Shown here piece by piece: positions 38,808 to 47,546 of a DNA stretch of 50,038 bases (the first letter of the stretch is position 1; each line of letters opens with the position of its first letter). A model generated the notes under the pieces. That model was not told the DNA's origin. It saw only the letters and a list, made by a program, of their open reading frames with translations, and did no database searches. A program made the position numbers and the translations under genes. This DNA is from Mucilaginibacter sp. Its GTDB lineage: Bacteria; Bacteroidota; Bacteroidia; Sphingobacteriales; Sphingobacteriaceae. The DNA lies in assembly GCF_028287845.1 (NCBI RefSeq), contig NZ_JAQBOW010000134.1:1-50038 (forward strand), written 5' to 3'.

Positions 38808-39280
38808 TTAAAGATAGTAGCCATCTTATCCAGACTTTGTTCCAAACCAATTTGTGCAAAGTTGCTTATCGTGCCAAAATCAGCATATTCTGTAACAGTC
38901 ATTTCTGTTTTATTATCTGCAATTTCTCTGAGAGTTACAACGGTTTTAATGTCTATAGGAAAGTCAGAGGGCATACCTACTTTGGCGGGGTCAGTTTTAT
39001 TGCCGTCTTTGTCCGATAAGGTTTGAATAAACTCAATTGTTTGTAAAGGAATAATTTTCACATACTCCCAAACGGAATACCATTGCTGACCACCCATTTC
39101 TTTTGGAGCTTTCATACTTACTAATGATCTACCGCCTTCGCGAAAATCAATTTTTGCCACTGGTGATATAAAATGTTTTGGGCCCCACCAACGCTTAACC
39201 AGCTCAGGGTCAACCCAAACTTTCAAAACCATCTCAACCGGGGCGTTAAATATTTTCGTAACCTCTATTTGCTTTGCCAT
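38804..39280 (-). CDS. SRPBCC/AHSA1-like domain protein
   Basis: A 158-residue single-domain START-fold protein of the activator of Hsp90 ATPase homologue (AHSA1) type, with the family start IFNAPVEMVLKVWVDPELVK followed by WWGPKHF, and the end FAQIGLEQSLDKM. Such proteins bind small hydrophobic ligands; the real function is unknown. It is the last gene of a four-gene operon led by an ArsR regulator, a grouping often seen in Bacteroidota. Its TAG stop overlaps the decayed TetR gene. Confidence 0.85.
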   Translation of the reverse strand: MAKQIEVTKIFNAPVEMVLKVWVDPELVKRWWGPKHFISPVAKIDFREGGRSLVSMKAPKEMGGQQWYSVWEYVKIIPLQTIEFIQTLSDKDGNKTDPAKVGMPSDFPIDIKTVVTLREIADNKTEMTVTEYADFGTISNFAQIGLEQSLDKMATIFN

Positions 39281-39287
39281 TTTTGTT

Positions 39288-39698
39288 TTAATTATAAAAT
39301 TTAAGCGATGGTGGATTTATCTTTTCATTGTTTCTTTTATGCCAATAGACATAGGAGATTATTAAAAGGGAAAAAAAGAATAGAACATTGATGACATACC
39401 CGGCACTATCGCCATTATTAAAATGAGCAATCGCACCTGAAATTAAGGCAATTCCCAAACCCACATAAGCCCACTCTTTAAATGTTGATGGTATTTGCGG
39501 AATAAGCAGAATTAAAACGCCTGTAATTTTTGCAATGCCAAGTTCTACGCGGAAATATTGGGGGAAGCCTAAATGCTGGTATATATCTACAAAGTTTGGG
39601 CCTCTGATGTATAAAATACCGGTTAGTAAAAGGAAGGCACAGAATAATCCTGTGCTGATCCAATAAATGATTTTTCCCTTTTTGATAACCTTAGGCAT
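39288..39698 (-). CDS. DoxX family membrane protein
   Basis: A 136-residue protein with four hydrophobic helices (about 10-28, 44-64, 72-88 and 98-115), fitting the DoxX/DoxD-like family of small membrane proteins. The ATG at 39698 is chosen over an upstream TTG. It overlaps the end of the PhnB-like gene by 8 bases, which indicates coupling. The role within this operon is not known. Confidence 0.8.
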   Translation of the reverse strand: MPKVIKKGKIIYWISTGLFCAFLLLTGILYIRGPNFVDIYQHLGFPQYFRVELGIAKITGVLILLIPQIPSTFKEWAYVGLGIALISGAIAHFNNGDSAGYVINVLFFFSLLIISYVYWHKRNNEKINPPSLKFYN

Positions 39699-40116
39699 TT
39701 TGTAACGCCTGAATATCAAATTTTTTCATTTTCATAAATGCCTGTACAACACGTTGCCTGTTTTCAGGATTTGAAAGCAGTTCACCTAATAGGGTTGGGA
39801 CCACTTGCCAGGATAATCCAAACTTATCTTTGCACCAGCCACACTGGCTCTCCTGGCCCCCGTCTGCAATGAGTTTGTACCAATAATGGTCAATTTCCTC
39901 CTGGTCTTTACAGGGAATAACAAAGGAAACGGCTTCGTTAAATTGGAAGTTATCGCCCCCATTTAGGCCCATAAATAATTGCCCGTTAAGTTCAAAATTT
40001 ACAACCATTCCTGAATCGCTGACTATTTTTGAATTTGGAAAAATTGTGCAGTAGAAATCTGCTGCTGCTCTGGCTTGACCATCAAACCATAAACAAGGAT
40101 ACATTTGCTTTGTCAT
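39691..40116 (-). CDS. VOC family protein, PhnB-like
   Basis: A 141-residue glyoxalase/bleomycin-resistance fold protein of the PhnB or 3-dmu-9_3-mt type. Recognisable elements are YPCLWFDGQARAAADFY at the start, FPNSKIV, the paired strand FELNGQLFMGLNGG and the motif DKFGLSWQVVP. It is likely cytoplasmic. The substrate is unknown, and no resistance function can be claimed. It lies 2 bp from the ArsR gene and overlaps DoxX. Confidence 0.86.
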   Translation of the reverse strand: MTKQMYPCLWFDGQARAAADFYCTIFPNSKIVSDSGMVVNFELNGQLFMGLNGGDNFQFNEAVSFVIPCKDQEEIDHYWYKLIADGGQESQCGWCKDKFGLSWQVVPTLLGELLSNPENRQRVVQAFMKMKKFDIQALQNA

Positions 40117-40118
40117 TT

Positions 40119-40457
40119 TTATTTTTTTGGTTTTGTAGCTTTTGTTTGCATTTCATTCAATAAATCCTCTATCGCCGTAAACCTGCCCTCCCACATTTTG
40201 CGATAAGGCTCTAACCAATCTGCTATTTCTTTCATTTTGTTTGGATTGAAGTGATAATAAATTTCTCTACCAGATTGGGTCTGATTCAGTAATTCACATT
40301 CATTTAAAATTTGAATGTGTTTTGAAATTGTTTGTCTTGACGAGTCAAAGTTTTCGGCAATTGTGCCCGGTGTCATCGCCTGTAAAGCCACCAAACCCAA
40401 TATTGCTCTACGGGTTGGGTCGGCGATGGCCTGAAATACATCTCTACGAATTTCCAT
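40119..40457 (-). CDS. ArsR family transcriptional repressor
   Basis: A 112-residue winged-helix regulator with the family start [17 protein letters not shown] and recognition region [17 protein letters not shown]. No Cys-rich metal site is evident, so it is of the non-metal ArsR type that accompanies AHSA1/PhnB genes. The ATG at 40457 is chosen: the longer reading starts at a TTG (40466) and would leave only a few bases after the predicted transcription start. It heads the operon ArsR, PhnB-like, DoxX, AHSA1. Confidence 0.9.
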   Translation of the reverse strand: MEIRRDVFQAIADPTRRAILGLVALQAMTPGTIAENFDSSRQTISKHIQILNECELLNQTQSGREIYYHFNPNKMKEIADWLEPYRKMWEGRFTAIEDLLNEMQTKATKPKK

Positions 40458-40461
40458 CTTA

Positions 40462-40508
40462 TGCAACTATTTGACTGCAAATATAATGCAGTTATTTAAC
40501 TGCACAAT
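40462..40508 (-). promoter_or_regulatory. ArsR operon promoter with tandem palindromic operators
   Basis: On the minus strand, ATTG (-33 like, at 40505-40508) and TATATTTG (an exact TAnnTTTG match, at 40478-40485) are spaced by 19 nt. Perfect arms TGCAGTTA/TAACTGCA (40487-40504) fill that spacer. A second, imperfect copy, TGCAACTATTTGACTGCA, lies at 40462-40479. The centres are 25 bp apart. This is the arrangement expected for an autorepressor. Confidence 0.7.
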
Positions 40509-40783
40509 TTTTATTCAATTTTTTTTTGAAACTTATCATATCGAAAAGATTTGCAGCCAGGGCATTCCCCCTTATAATGGCTTTAAGAACTGAAATCTTA
40601 CAGGAAATGGTTCGAAAATTCAAGCTCCCGATCACTAATCTGAAAAACCCTTACATTATTCTCGCAATTCCTCACATTTCATTCTTGACGTAAATGAATT
40701 TGGTTATAAATAAGTTACTGAATTTATTTAAACATAAAAATGAATTCTTAAAAAAATTGGCTGGCAAATTACCCGAAACGAAT

Positions 40784-40813
40784 TTTGGTTAAAGCAGAAA
40801 AACATTAATTTAG
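40784..40813 (+). promoter_or_regulatory. putative promoter of the histone H1-like gene
   Basis: TTTG (40784-40787) and TAATTTAG (40806-40813), one base off TAnnTTTG, are separated by 18 nt. The -7 element ends 28 bases before the ATG. Confidence 0.45.
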
Positions 40814-40841
40814 GGGCAGATTTTAATTAAAACATTAAACC

Positions 40842-41018
40842 ATGCAAAAATTCACAGCCCTTAAAGAACTCATTGCTTCAGCTGAAAAAGACGCCGAAGC
40901 ATTTTACAACAAAGGAAACAATGCAGCAGGTACTCGCTTACGCGGCGCAATGCAACAACTTAAAGTTGAGGCAACTGAGATCCGCAAAGAAGTAACCGAA
41001 AAGAAAAACACGAAATAA
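40842..41018 (+). CDS. histone H1-like small basic protein
   Basis: A 58-residue protein starting MQKFTALKELIASAEKDAEA, with a lysine-rich helical tail ending EVTEKKNTK. The KxxEL...AEKDAEAFYNKGNNAAGTRLR pattern and size match the short histone H1 (Hc1-like) proteins widespread in Bacteroidota, proposed to bind DNA. It is a stand-alone gene with a promoter-like sequence upstream and a GC-rich hairpin 23 bases past its stop. Confidence 0.82.
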   Translation: MQKFTALKELIASAEKDAEAFYNKGNNAAGTRLRGAMQQLKVEATEIRKEVTEKKNTK

Positions 41019-41040
41019 TTAATAGCAAAGCTGTTTTAGG

Positions 41041-41069
41041 AGTAAGCCCGGCAGGCGCCGGGGCTTACT
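41041..41069 (+). terminator. GC-rich hairpin after the histone-like gene
   Basis: AGTAAGCCCGGC pairs with GCCGGGGCTTACT with one bulged G and a 4-nt loop. The downstream CTTATT gives only a weak T-run. It likely ends the small transcript. Confidence 0.6.
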
Positions 41070-41101
41070 TATTCAGCGTTGATAGAAAGTCAGCATATTG
41101 C

Positions 41102-41156
41102 TTAATTAAAATAGAAATAGCCCGGGGCAGCCTCGGGCTATTTCTATTTTAATTAA
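41102..41156. terminator. 23-bp perfect hairpin, bidirectional terminator
   Basis: The arms 41102-41124 and 41134-41156 are perfect complements around a 9-nt loop. The stem base is AT-rich (TTAATTAAAATAG) and the top is AGCCCG. It lies between the converging histone-like and GH30 genes, 20 bases past the GH30 stop, and can act on both strands. Confidence 0.75.
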
Positions 41157-41176
41157 TCGTGAATTATTTCTGAAAA

Positions 41177-42595
41177 TCAAAACACATAAGTACCTGTAGC
41201 CCCTGAATTTAAAACGGAAGATACCTGCTTGTTATCCAATTTAATATTAAAGGTTTGCGTATCACTTGAATCATTATAGACGATCAGAACAATTTTTCCT
41301 GCCGGTGTTAAAAAGGCAACGTTTGGTAATTCATCGAGATAATTTGACGCTGTGCGTTTGGAGCCTGGCCTGACAAATTTAGAGGCATGCGCTATGATGT
41401 AATAAGCTGAATTCCTGGTAACCTTATCGCCATTGATGGTAATAGCTCCCAGGCAGCGATCACACCCGCCAGGGGTATGAGGCTCCTGATTTTGGTCTGC
41501 TGCTAAATTCCATTCAATAACGTTCCGGCTCCAATTTCTTGGCGCGCCAATAATCAAATCTTTCATATGGAAGCGCATGTCTTTGTTCAGATCCCCGGGG
41601 GCACCAACCCACTCCTCCGTAAAATACAGGTTTTTATCCGGATGCGCATTATGGACTTCTGACAATGCCTCTATTTTGCCGCCGTATAAATGAAATGCTG
41701 AACCGTCAACGTATTTTTTAGCCGCAGGATCATTGAGAATTGTAATTGGATAATCGGGCCTGTCAGCGTTATGATCATAAAGTATGATCTTGGTTTTGAT
41801 GTTAGCTGCTTTAAAATCAGGTCCAAGGTTGTTTTTGATAAAATTGTCTTGTTCCGACGCTTCCATCACCATACTTGGGTTATTTTTTGGATTGAGCGGC
41901 TCATTTTGGATCGTAATCGCATCAATAGCAATACCATTAGCTGCCATTCCTTTTATGTATTTTATTAAATACTGGGAATAAGTATGGTAGTATTCCGTTT
42001 TTAAATGGCCACCACCGGTACTATCATTTGTTTTCATCCATGCCGGCGCGCTCCATGGCGATGCCAGTAGCTTAACATGCGGATTGATAAGCAGTACCTT
42101 TTTCAATACGGGGATTAATGCATTTTTATCATTAGCCAAACTGAATTTTTTAAGGTCCGCATCCGTCTCACCTGCCTGCAGGTCATCGTATGAAAACACA
42201 TGATCGTCAAGGTCAGATGCACCTAAACTGATTCTTAAATAACTGACGCCAATACTGTTTTTGTCAGCGCCAAATAACTCTTTTAATAAATCAGCCTGTT
42301 TGGCGGCACTCATTTTATTAATAAGCATGGCGCTGCCACCAGTTAAAGCAAATCCAAAGCCATCCATTTGTTGATAGGTTGTTGATTTGCCGATGGTTAT
42401 TGTTGGGATACTTTTAAGTGTATTTATCTGCCTAAAGCTTTGATTTTGCAACTTAAAAAGCACTGCGTGGTCAGGATCAGTGAGCCATAGCTGGGGTTTG
42501 GTTTCGCCCGACTTCATTTTTTGACCGTCAGCGCTAAGTGATCGTAAACCCAATACAATTATTAAACCAATAAAGAGATACTTGTAGTTATGCAT
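41177..42595 (-). CDS. GH30 family glycoside hydrolase
   Basis: A 472-residue secreted enzyme (signal peptide about 1-24) with the glucosylceramidase-like GH30 fold. Visible marks are MDGFGFALTGGSA, LRISLGASDL and SPWSAPAWMK. The acid/base is Glu232 (IQNEP) and the nucleophile Glu327 (YFTEEW). GH30 enzymes of this look in Bacteroidota PULs cleave beta-glucosidic bonds, often beta-1,6-glucan; that specificity is inferred. It follows the third SusC/SusD pair after a terminator-like hairpin, so it may be expressed at a lower level. Confidence 0.9.
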   Translation of the reverse strand: MHNYKYLFIGLIIVLGLRSLSADGQKMKSGETKPQLWLTDPDHAVLFKLQNQSFRQINTLKSIPTITIGKSTTYQQMDGFGFALTGGSAMLINKMSAAKQADLLKELFGADKNSIGVSYLRISLGASDLDDHVFSYDDLQAGETDADLKKFSLANDKNALIPVLKKVLLINPHVKLLASPWSAPAWMKTNDSTGGGHLKTEYYHTYSQYLIKYIKGMAANGIAIDAITIQNEPLNPKNNPSMVMEASEQDNFIKNNLGPDFKAANIKTKIILYDHNADRPDYPITILNDPAAKKYVDGSAFHLYGGKIEALSEVHNAHPDKNLYFTEEWVGAPGDLNKDMRFHMKDLIIGAPRNWSRNVIEWNLAADQNQEPHTPGGCDRCLGAITINGDKVTRNSAYYIIAHASKFVRPGSKRTASNYLDELPNVAFLTPAGKIVLIVYNDSSDTQTFNIKLDNKQVSSVLNSGATGTYVF

Positions 42596-42645
42596 TTTTA
42601 TTTAAATAAAGAGTCAGCGTAATCAGTAGTATAAATGAATAACAA

Positions 42646-42675
42646 AAAAGCCGCAACTGATCAATTGCGGCTTTT
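42646..42675 (-). terminator. terminator between the third susD and the GH30 gene
   Basis: AAAAGCCGCAA and TTGCGGCTTTT form an 11-bp stem with an 8-nt loop, 11 bases past the SusD stop. T-runs lie in both directions. Read-through would be needed for GH30 transcription, or GH30 uses its own promoter. Confidence 0.72.
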
Positions 42676-42686
42676 AAATTAGTTAA

Positions 42687-44162
42687 TTAATACCCTGGGT
42701 TTTGAGTTAAATTCCCATCTAACTGTATCTCGTTAAACGGAACAGGAAATATTAATTTATTTTGCGATACATTATAGTTTAGCGGTTTTCCCGTGGGATC
42801 AACCTGGCTATTCATCAAACTGATAGTATATGGTTTGCCATATCTCAACAAATCATTCCAGCGATTGCCCTCAAAAGCTAATTCCATTCTTCTCTCATTT
42901 AATATAGCTAATGCAACATCAGTTTGAGAAATTGCAGTTGTAGGAGCCAGCTGAACCCGCGCCCTGATTTGATTTACCAAAGGAATTGCAGCCGGTGTTT
43001 GTCCTAACTGGTTTAATGCTTCAGCTTTCAACAAGATAATATCCGCCAAACGTAACAGTATGGTATTATCTGTGCCACCGCCAAATTGCGATATATTGGT
43101 TTTCCATTTATACAAGAAAGGTACAGTAACCGAACTTGTTGTATATGGAGGCGGGATGGGGTCACCTGCTGCCAAACCATCTGCAGCTACCGTAGCCAAA
43201 TAAACTGAAGAATTTAAACGTATGTTATCGTTTTGAGATCTGTAAAGGTTAATCAGGTCATTTGTTGGAAGATTGAATTTCTTAAATGAATAGGTACCAA
43301 ATTGAGCAGGAAGATATAACGATACATTATAGGTGGTAAAGCCGCTTGCTGCCGAGTGTTGTATTTCAAATATCGACTCGGTGGTGTTTTTAGTTCCATC
43401 AAACAAGGTAGCAAAATTAGGTACCAGCGAGTATTGTCCGCTGCCGGTTACTTTGTTACAATAGTCTAAACATTGCTGATATTTACCTTCCTGGGCGTAC
43501 ACTTTAGCTAATAAAGCCTGTGCAGCACCTTTGGTAGCATGGCCCACGTTCGGGAACGAAACCGGCAGCGCAGATTCGGCGTCGGTCAGATCTTTTTCAA
43601 TTTGGGTATAAACAGCAGTTGCTGCTGTTCTGGACGGCTTGGAAGGGGTATTGATGGTTGACAAAACCAAAGGAACATCGCCATAAGTTGTAACCAACTG
43701 AAAGTAGGATAATGCTCTTATAAATTTAACTTCTCCAAGAATTTCATTTTGCCTGTTGCCCGTAAATTGAGTGGCAGGAATTTTTGGCACATAATCCAAA
43801 ACGATATTTGACGCATAGATATCCTGGTACAACCCCTGCCAGTCACGGGTGGCATTTCCATTAGTTGCTGTCAGGCTAAAGTTATCAACGCCAAAATTAT
43901 CAGGGTTATCACCGCCTGCGTAGCAATTGTCAGCCCTTGCGTCGCCATTAGTTGTATAATCCCATACCCAATACTGGTCATTTAAAAAGGCTTGCTGGTA
44001 CGCTCCTACTAACCCGCCTTCAGCATCACTTGCTGTTTTATAATAGTTACCTGCTGTGCCCTGGGATATAGGTTGCTTATTTAAAAAGTCCTTTTTACAG
44101 GCAGATATAAAGCCAATTGTGATACACATCGCAATTGTTGATATTTTATGATATTTATTCAT
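42687..44162 (-). CDS. SusD/RagB family lipoprotein (GH30 locus)
   Basis: A 491-residue surface glycan-binding lipoprotein from the ATG at 44162; an ATG 36 bases upstream would overlap the SusC-like stop. The lipobox Cys22 is in FISAC. Family features include AQAFLND near the start, LGEVKFIRALSYFQLV and the C-terminal block ILNERRMELAFEGNRWNDLL. It starts 22 bp after the SusC-like gene. A beta-glucan ligand is suggested only by the GH30 neighbour. Confidence 0.92.
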   Translation of the reverse strand: MNKYHKISTIAMCITIGFISACKKDFLNKQPISQGTAGNYYKTASDAEGGLVGAYQQAFLNDQYWVWDYTTNGDARADNCYAGGDNPDNFGVDNFSLTATNGNATRDWQGLYQDIYASNIVLDYVPKIPATQFTGNRQNEILGEVKFIRALSYFQLVTTYGDVPLVLSTINTPSKPSRTAATAVYTQIEKDLTDAESALPVSFPNVGHATKGAAQALLAKVYAQEGKYQQCLDYCNKVTGSGQYSLVPNFATLFDGTKNTTESIFEIQHSAASGFTTYNVSLYLPAQFGTYSFKKFNLPTNDLINLYRSQNDNIRLNSSVYLATVAADGLAAGDPIPPPYTTSSVTVPFLYKWKTNISQFGGGTDNTILLRLADIILLKAEALNQLGQTPAAIPLVNQIRARVQLAPTTAISQTDVALAILNERRMELAFEGNRWNDLLRYGKPYTISLMNSQVDPTGKPLNYNVSQNKLIFPVPFNEIQLDGNLTQNPGY

Positions 44163-44184
44163 TTTCTTAAAATTTAGGATGGTA

Positions 44185-47100
44185 TTAAAATGATACATTC
44201 AAGCCGGCCGTATACGTTTTTGTTTGCGGATACGTGCCATAATCAATGCCAACAGCTGTTGAGCTCGGCGCGCCAAGGGTACCACCATTTTGTGAACTTC
44301 CGCTAAACGAGTTTACTTCAGGATAATAACCTTTGTATTTGGTAATAGTAAACAGGTTTTGCGCTGTTGCGAATAAACGAACTTTTATCCCTTGTTTATC
44401 AAGGGTGCTATTTTTGATGGTGTAGCTTAAGGATAAAGATTTAAGCCTTACAAAATCGCCATTCTCAATAAAGCGAGATGAGGGTAATATTGTAGAAGCC
44501 CCGGCACTGTTGGTACCGCCATAAACTGCAGCCGGAACATTGGTAATATCTCCGGGTTTTCTCCAGCGGTTTAATACTGCCGTGCTTGCATTACCCGATA
44601 TATACATACCTTCCGTTTCCACTCTGGTAGCATCAAATACTTTGTTACCCGTTACCGCATCGAATAAGAAGTCCAGGCTTAAATTTTTGTAAGTAATCGT
44701 GTTTGAAAAACCATATACTGCCTTTGGTAAACCGCTGCCCAGGTAAGCTTCGTCAGCTGATGTTGGGTTGGCTGTCGTCCCACCGTTTGCGGTTCTATAT
44801 AATGCATTACCATTAGCCGGATCTACGCCGGCAAACTGATAACCATAAAATGCGCCTAAAGGAAGACCATTTTTTACAATTGACAGGTTGGTTGCATTAC
44901 CACTGCCGCCAAATGCTATACCGCCGAAAGGAAAAGTTTGATCAACACTATTTCCATTGGCATCTAATATTCGTGGCATGCCGTTAACCTGATTTTTATT
45001 GAATGATGCATTCAATGTGGCTGTCCATGAAAAGTCAGATTGGGCTATTATTCTTCCGGTTACTGAAAACTCAAAACCTCGATTTAATACATATCCCGGC
45101 AAATTTGTATTCTTAAGATTTGCAGCACCGCCTTCAGCACTTGAAATCACAACAGGAAAAATAAAATCAGTTGTTTTTTTGCTGTAAAAATCTGCACTTA
45201 ATGATAGCCTGTCATGTAAAACGGAGAGATCAAACCCTACGTTTACGCCCTTTGTTGATTCCCATTTTAAGTTAGGATTACCAGCCGGGTTTGTAGGATT
45301 ATAACCGGATGCACTATTGCCGCCGAATAAATAAGCCGCCGGATTCAATGTGCTATAACTGTTATAAAGCGTTTGTGGCAAATTTCCCACCTGTCCATAA
45401 CCTGCTCTTAATTTAAGATCGTTTATGAAATTATTATTTTTCAGGAAATCCTCATTTGAAACACGCCATGCGCCTGATACCGCCGGGAAGTACCCCCATT
45501 GGTTATTGATACCAGCCCTTGAAGAACCATCAGCCCTTAATGATGCCGTTAACAGGTATTTATCATTGTAGCTATAATTAACACGTCCAAAATAAGAGCT
45601 TGTTGTCCAATCAGTTTTATAAGTCGAGATTGATTTATTGGCACTTGCAGCATTTAATGTGGTTATCCCAGCAGGGAAACCCGTACCATACAAATAGCTG
45701 CTGGTATATTTTTCTTCAATGGCAGATGTTCCTATTACAGCAGTAATACTATGTACTTTATTGATTACTGTTGAATACGTTAATGTATTATCCCAGGTAT
45801 AACGGAATGTTTCATTAGCACTACTGCTGCCTATACCGTTAACCTGACTGGCTCCCTGATCCAACAGGGGATTGGTGAATGCATCGTTATTGTAGTTGTT
45901 TAACGAAATGCCCAGTTGTGAACGGTATTTGATATTAAATGGCAGAGTAATTTCAGCATGTACATTGCCTAATAAATTATTTGCTATATAATGATTTTCA
46001 TTAGCATAAATATCATCCAATGGATTTGATGAATTATCAACATTGTTTTGATACAAGCCATTTGGAGCATATATCGGCACAATTGGAGGGGTGTATAAAG
46101 CACCCAGCACGGCACCGCCATGATTGGCAGAGCTATTATCATTTACCGTACGCCCGTCCTGTCTGTTATAAGCGATGTTGGTTCCTACTGTTAACCAACT
46201 TTTCATTTTTTGCTCCAGGCTTAAATTGATGGAATAACGTTTAAAATTCGTCCCGTTTATAATTCCATCCTGGTTTAAATCACCCAAACCCAGATAAAAG
46301 GTACCTTTATCAGTACCACCGGATAAACCCACATTTACTCCGCTTTGGTTAGCGCTGCGGTAGGTCAAATTCTGCCAGTTGTTATTCGCAGTAAAATTAG
46401 ATGGATATGCCGGCACGGGCTGTCCTGCATTAGTATATTCATCAGTCATCAGGTCCTTGTACTGTTGGGCATTCAGCATATCTAATTTTTTAACTATTTG
46501 CTGTTTACCGGTGTACATGTTTACTTCAACTTTGGTTTGGCCCTTAACACCCTTTTTGCTAGTAATCAGTACCACACCATTTGTGGCGCCTAATGAGCCG
46601 TAAATTCCTGCAGCTGATGCATCTTTCAAAACACTAATAGACTCAATGTTATTGGGATCAATACTTGAAGTATTGGGTACAACCACTCCATCAATAACAT
46701 AAATAGGTTCGGAACCATTCGGTGATGATGCTCCGCGTATTCTTACGCTAAAGTTACCACCGCCCGGCGCACCCGATGCGTTAAACACCTGAACACCGGC
46801 GGCCTTACCATCAAGCACTTCTGATGTGTTAACTATTGGCCTTGCGCTTACATCTTTTGTGCTTACTGTTGATATTGCCGATGTAATATCCTTTTTCCTT
46901 TGAGAACCGTAGCCAACAACCACGACCTCATTCAGTTGCTTGTTAGTAGTAACCAACGTTACATTGATCTCTGTCCGGTTATTAACGGGTTGCTCCTGGT
47001 TATCATAACCGATATATGAATATACTAATGTTCCGGTACCTGGAACTTTGATAGAATATTTTCCATTTACATCCGTTACAACAGCATTAGTTGTGCCCTT

Positions 47101-47235
47101 TTCGGTGATAGTTACTCCGGGTAAAGTTACCCCCTGGTCATCCTTGACAATGCCGGTAACAGCGCTTGTTTGCGCCAAGGCAAATGCACAACTCGTTAAC
47201 AGGATGACTACAAATAAAGTCAGTTTTTTTTTCAT
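44185..47235 (-). CDS. SusC/RagA TonB-dependent transporter (GH30 locus)
   Basis: A 1016-residue TonB-dependent transporter with a signal peptide ending FALAQ. The carboxypeptidase-regulatory-like domain (about 25-100) and plug (VVVVGYGSQRKKDITSAI, VRIRGASS, VIDGVVVPN, LKDASAAGIYGSLGATNGV) precede the barrel. No STN domain is present. It pairs with the SusD directly downstream. The 7TMR-DISM/zinc-ribbon regulator gene lies upstream on the same strand, 311 bp away, and is the obvious candidate controller. Confidence 0.94.
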   Translation of the reverse strand: MKKKLTLFVVILLTSCAFALAQTSAVTGIVKDDQGVTLPGVTITEKGTTNAVVTDVNGKYSIKVPGTGTLVYSYIGYDNQEQPVNNRTEINVTLVTTNKQLNEVVVVGYGSQRKKDITSAISTVSTKDVSARPIVNTSEVLDGKAAGVQVFNASGAPGGGNFSVRIRGASSPNGSEPIYVIDGVVVPNTSSIDPNNIESISVLKDASAAGIYGSLGATNGVVLITSKKGVKGQTKVEVNMYTGKQQIVKKLDMLNAQQYKDLMTDEYTNAGQPVPAYPSNFTANNNWQNLTYRSANQSGVNVGLSGGTDKGTFYLGLGDLNQDGIINGTNFKRYSINLSLEQKMKSWLTVGTNIAYNRQDGRTVNDNSSANHGGAVLGALYTPPIVPIYAPNGLYQNNVDNSSNPLDDIYANENHYIANNLLGNVHAEITLPFNIKYRSQLGISLNNYNNDAFTNPLLDQGASQVNGIGSSSANETFRYTWDNTLTYSTVINKVHSITAVIGTSAIEEKYTSSYLYGTGFPAGITTLNAASANKSISTYKTDWTTSSYFGRVNYSYNDKYLLTASLRADGSSRAGINNQWGYFPAVSGAWRVSNEDFLKNNNFINDLKLRAGYGQVGNLPQTLYNSYSTLNPAAYLFGGNSASGYNPTNPAGNPNLKWESTKGVNVGFDLSVLHDRLSLSADFYSKKTTDFIFPVVISSAEGGAANLKNTNLPGYVLNRGFEFSVTGRIIAQSDFSWTATLNASFNKNQVNGMPRILDANGNSVDQTFPFGGIAFGGSGNATNLSIVKNGLPLGAFYGYQFAGVDPANGNALYRTANGGTTANPTSADEAYLGSGLPKAVYGFSNTITYKNLSLDFLFDAVTGNKVFDATRVETEGMYISGNASTAVLNRWRKPGDITNVPAAVYGGTNSAGASTILPSSRFIENGDFVRLKSLSLSYTIKNSTLDKQGIKVRLFATAQNLFTITKYKGYYPEVNSFSGSSQNGGTLGAPSSTAVGIDYGTYPQTKTYTAGLNVSF

Positions 47236-47546
47236 AGATCTTTTTATGATTTAAAATTTGGTTTATGCCCATGGCATATTAATTGATGGTGTAAAATTAG
47301 ATGCATTAATCATTAAAAAGAAAAAAAAAATCAACATTTTTTTGTCATAAATAATTGATATTTAAACAGTTACAAACAAAATGATACGGTTCAGCACCCT
47401 GACTTATTGCATTTTAACACGTTGATTATTAGCTAAAAACAGGAGAAAATAAACCGGGTACCGACAAATTATGATACGGATAATTACCTTTCGGTAGAGC
47501 TTGAAAAAGAGCAGTTTAAAGTTTTTAAAATTGATGAATAAGGGAC
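47236..47546. other. intergenic region upstream of the third susC
   Basis: A 311-bp AT-rich stretch that should hold the susC promoter and the site of the upstream regulator. An imperfect palindrome, ATGCC-C-ATGGCAT, lies at 47275-47287. On the plus strand, 47437-47541 reads as 34 open codons without a Met (containing NYDTDNYLSVELEKEQFKVF), possibly a gene remnant. No complete gene is seen. Confidence 0.4.

Larger units (their letters stand above)
40458..40841. other. intergenic region between the ArsR and histone-like genes
   Basis: A 384-bp AT-rich gap between divergent genes. It holds the ArsR promoter/operator at one end and the H1-like promoter at the other. A 38-codon reading frame at 40577 has no family resemblance and is not called. 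Confidence 0.5.

Noticed and set aside
40577..40693. 38-codon plus-strand frame starting MALRTEIL
   Set aside because: No family resemblance, no clear promoter or initiation signal, and AT-rich chance frames are common here.
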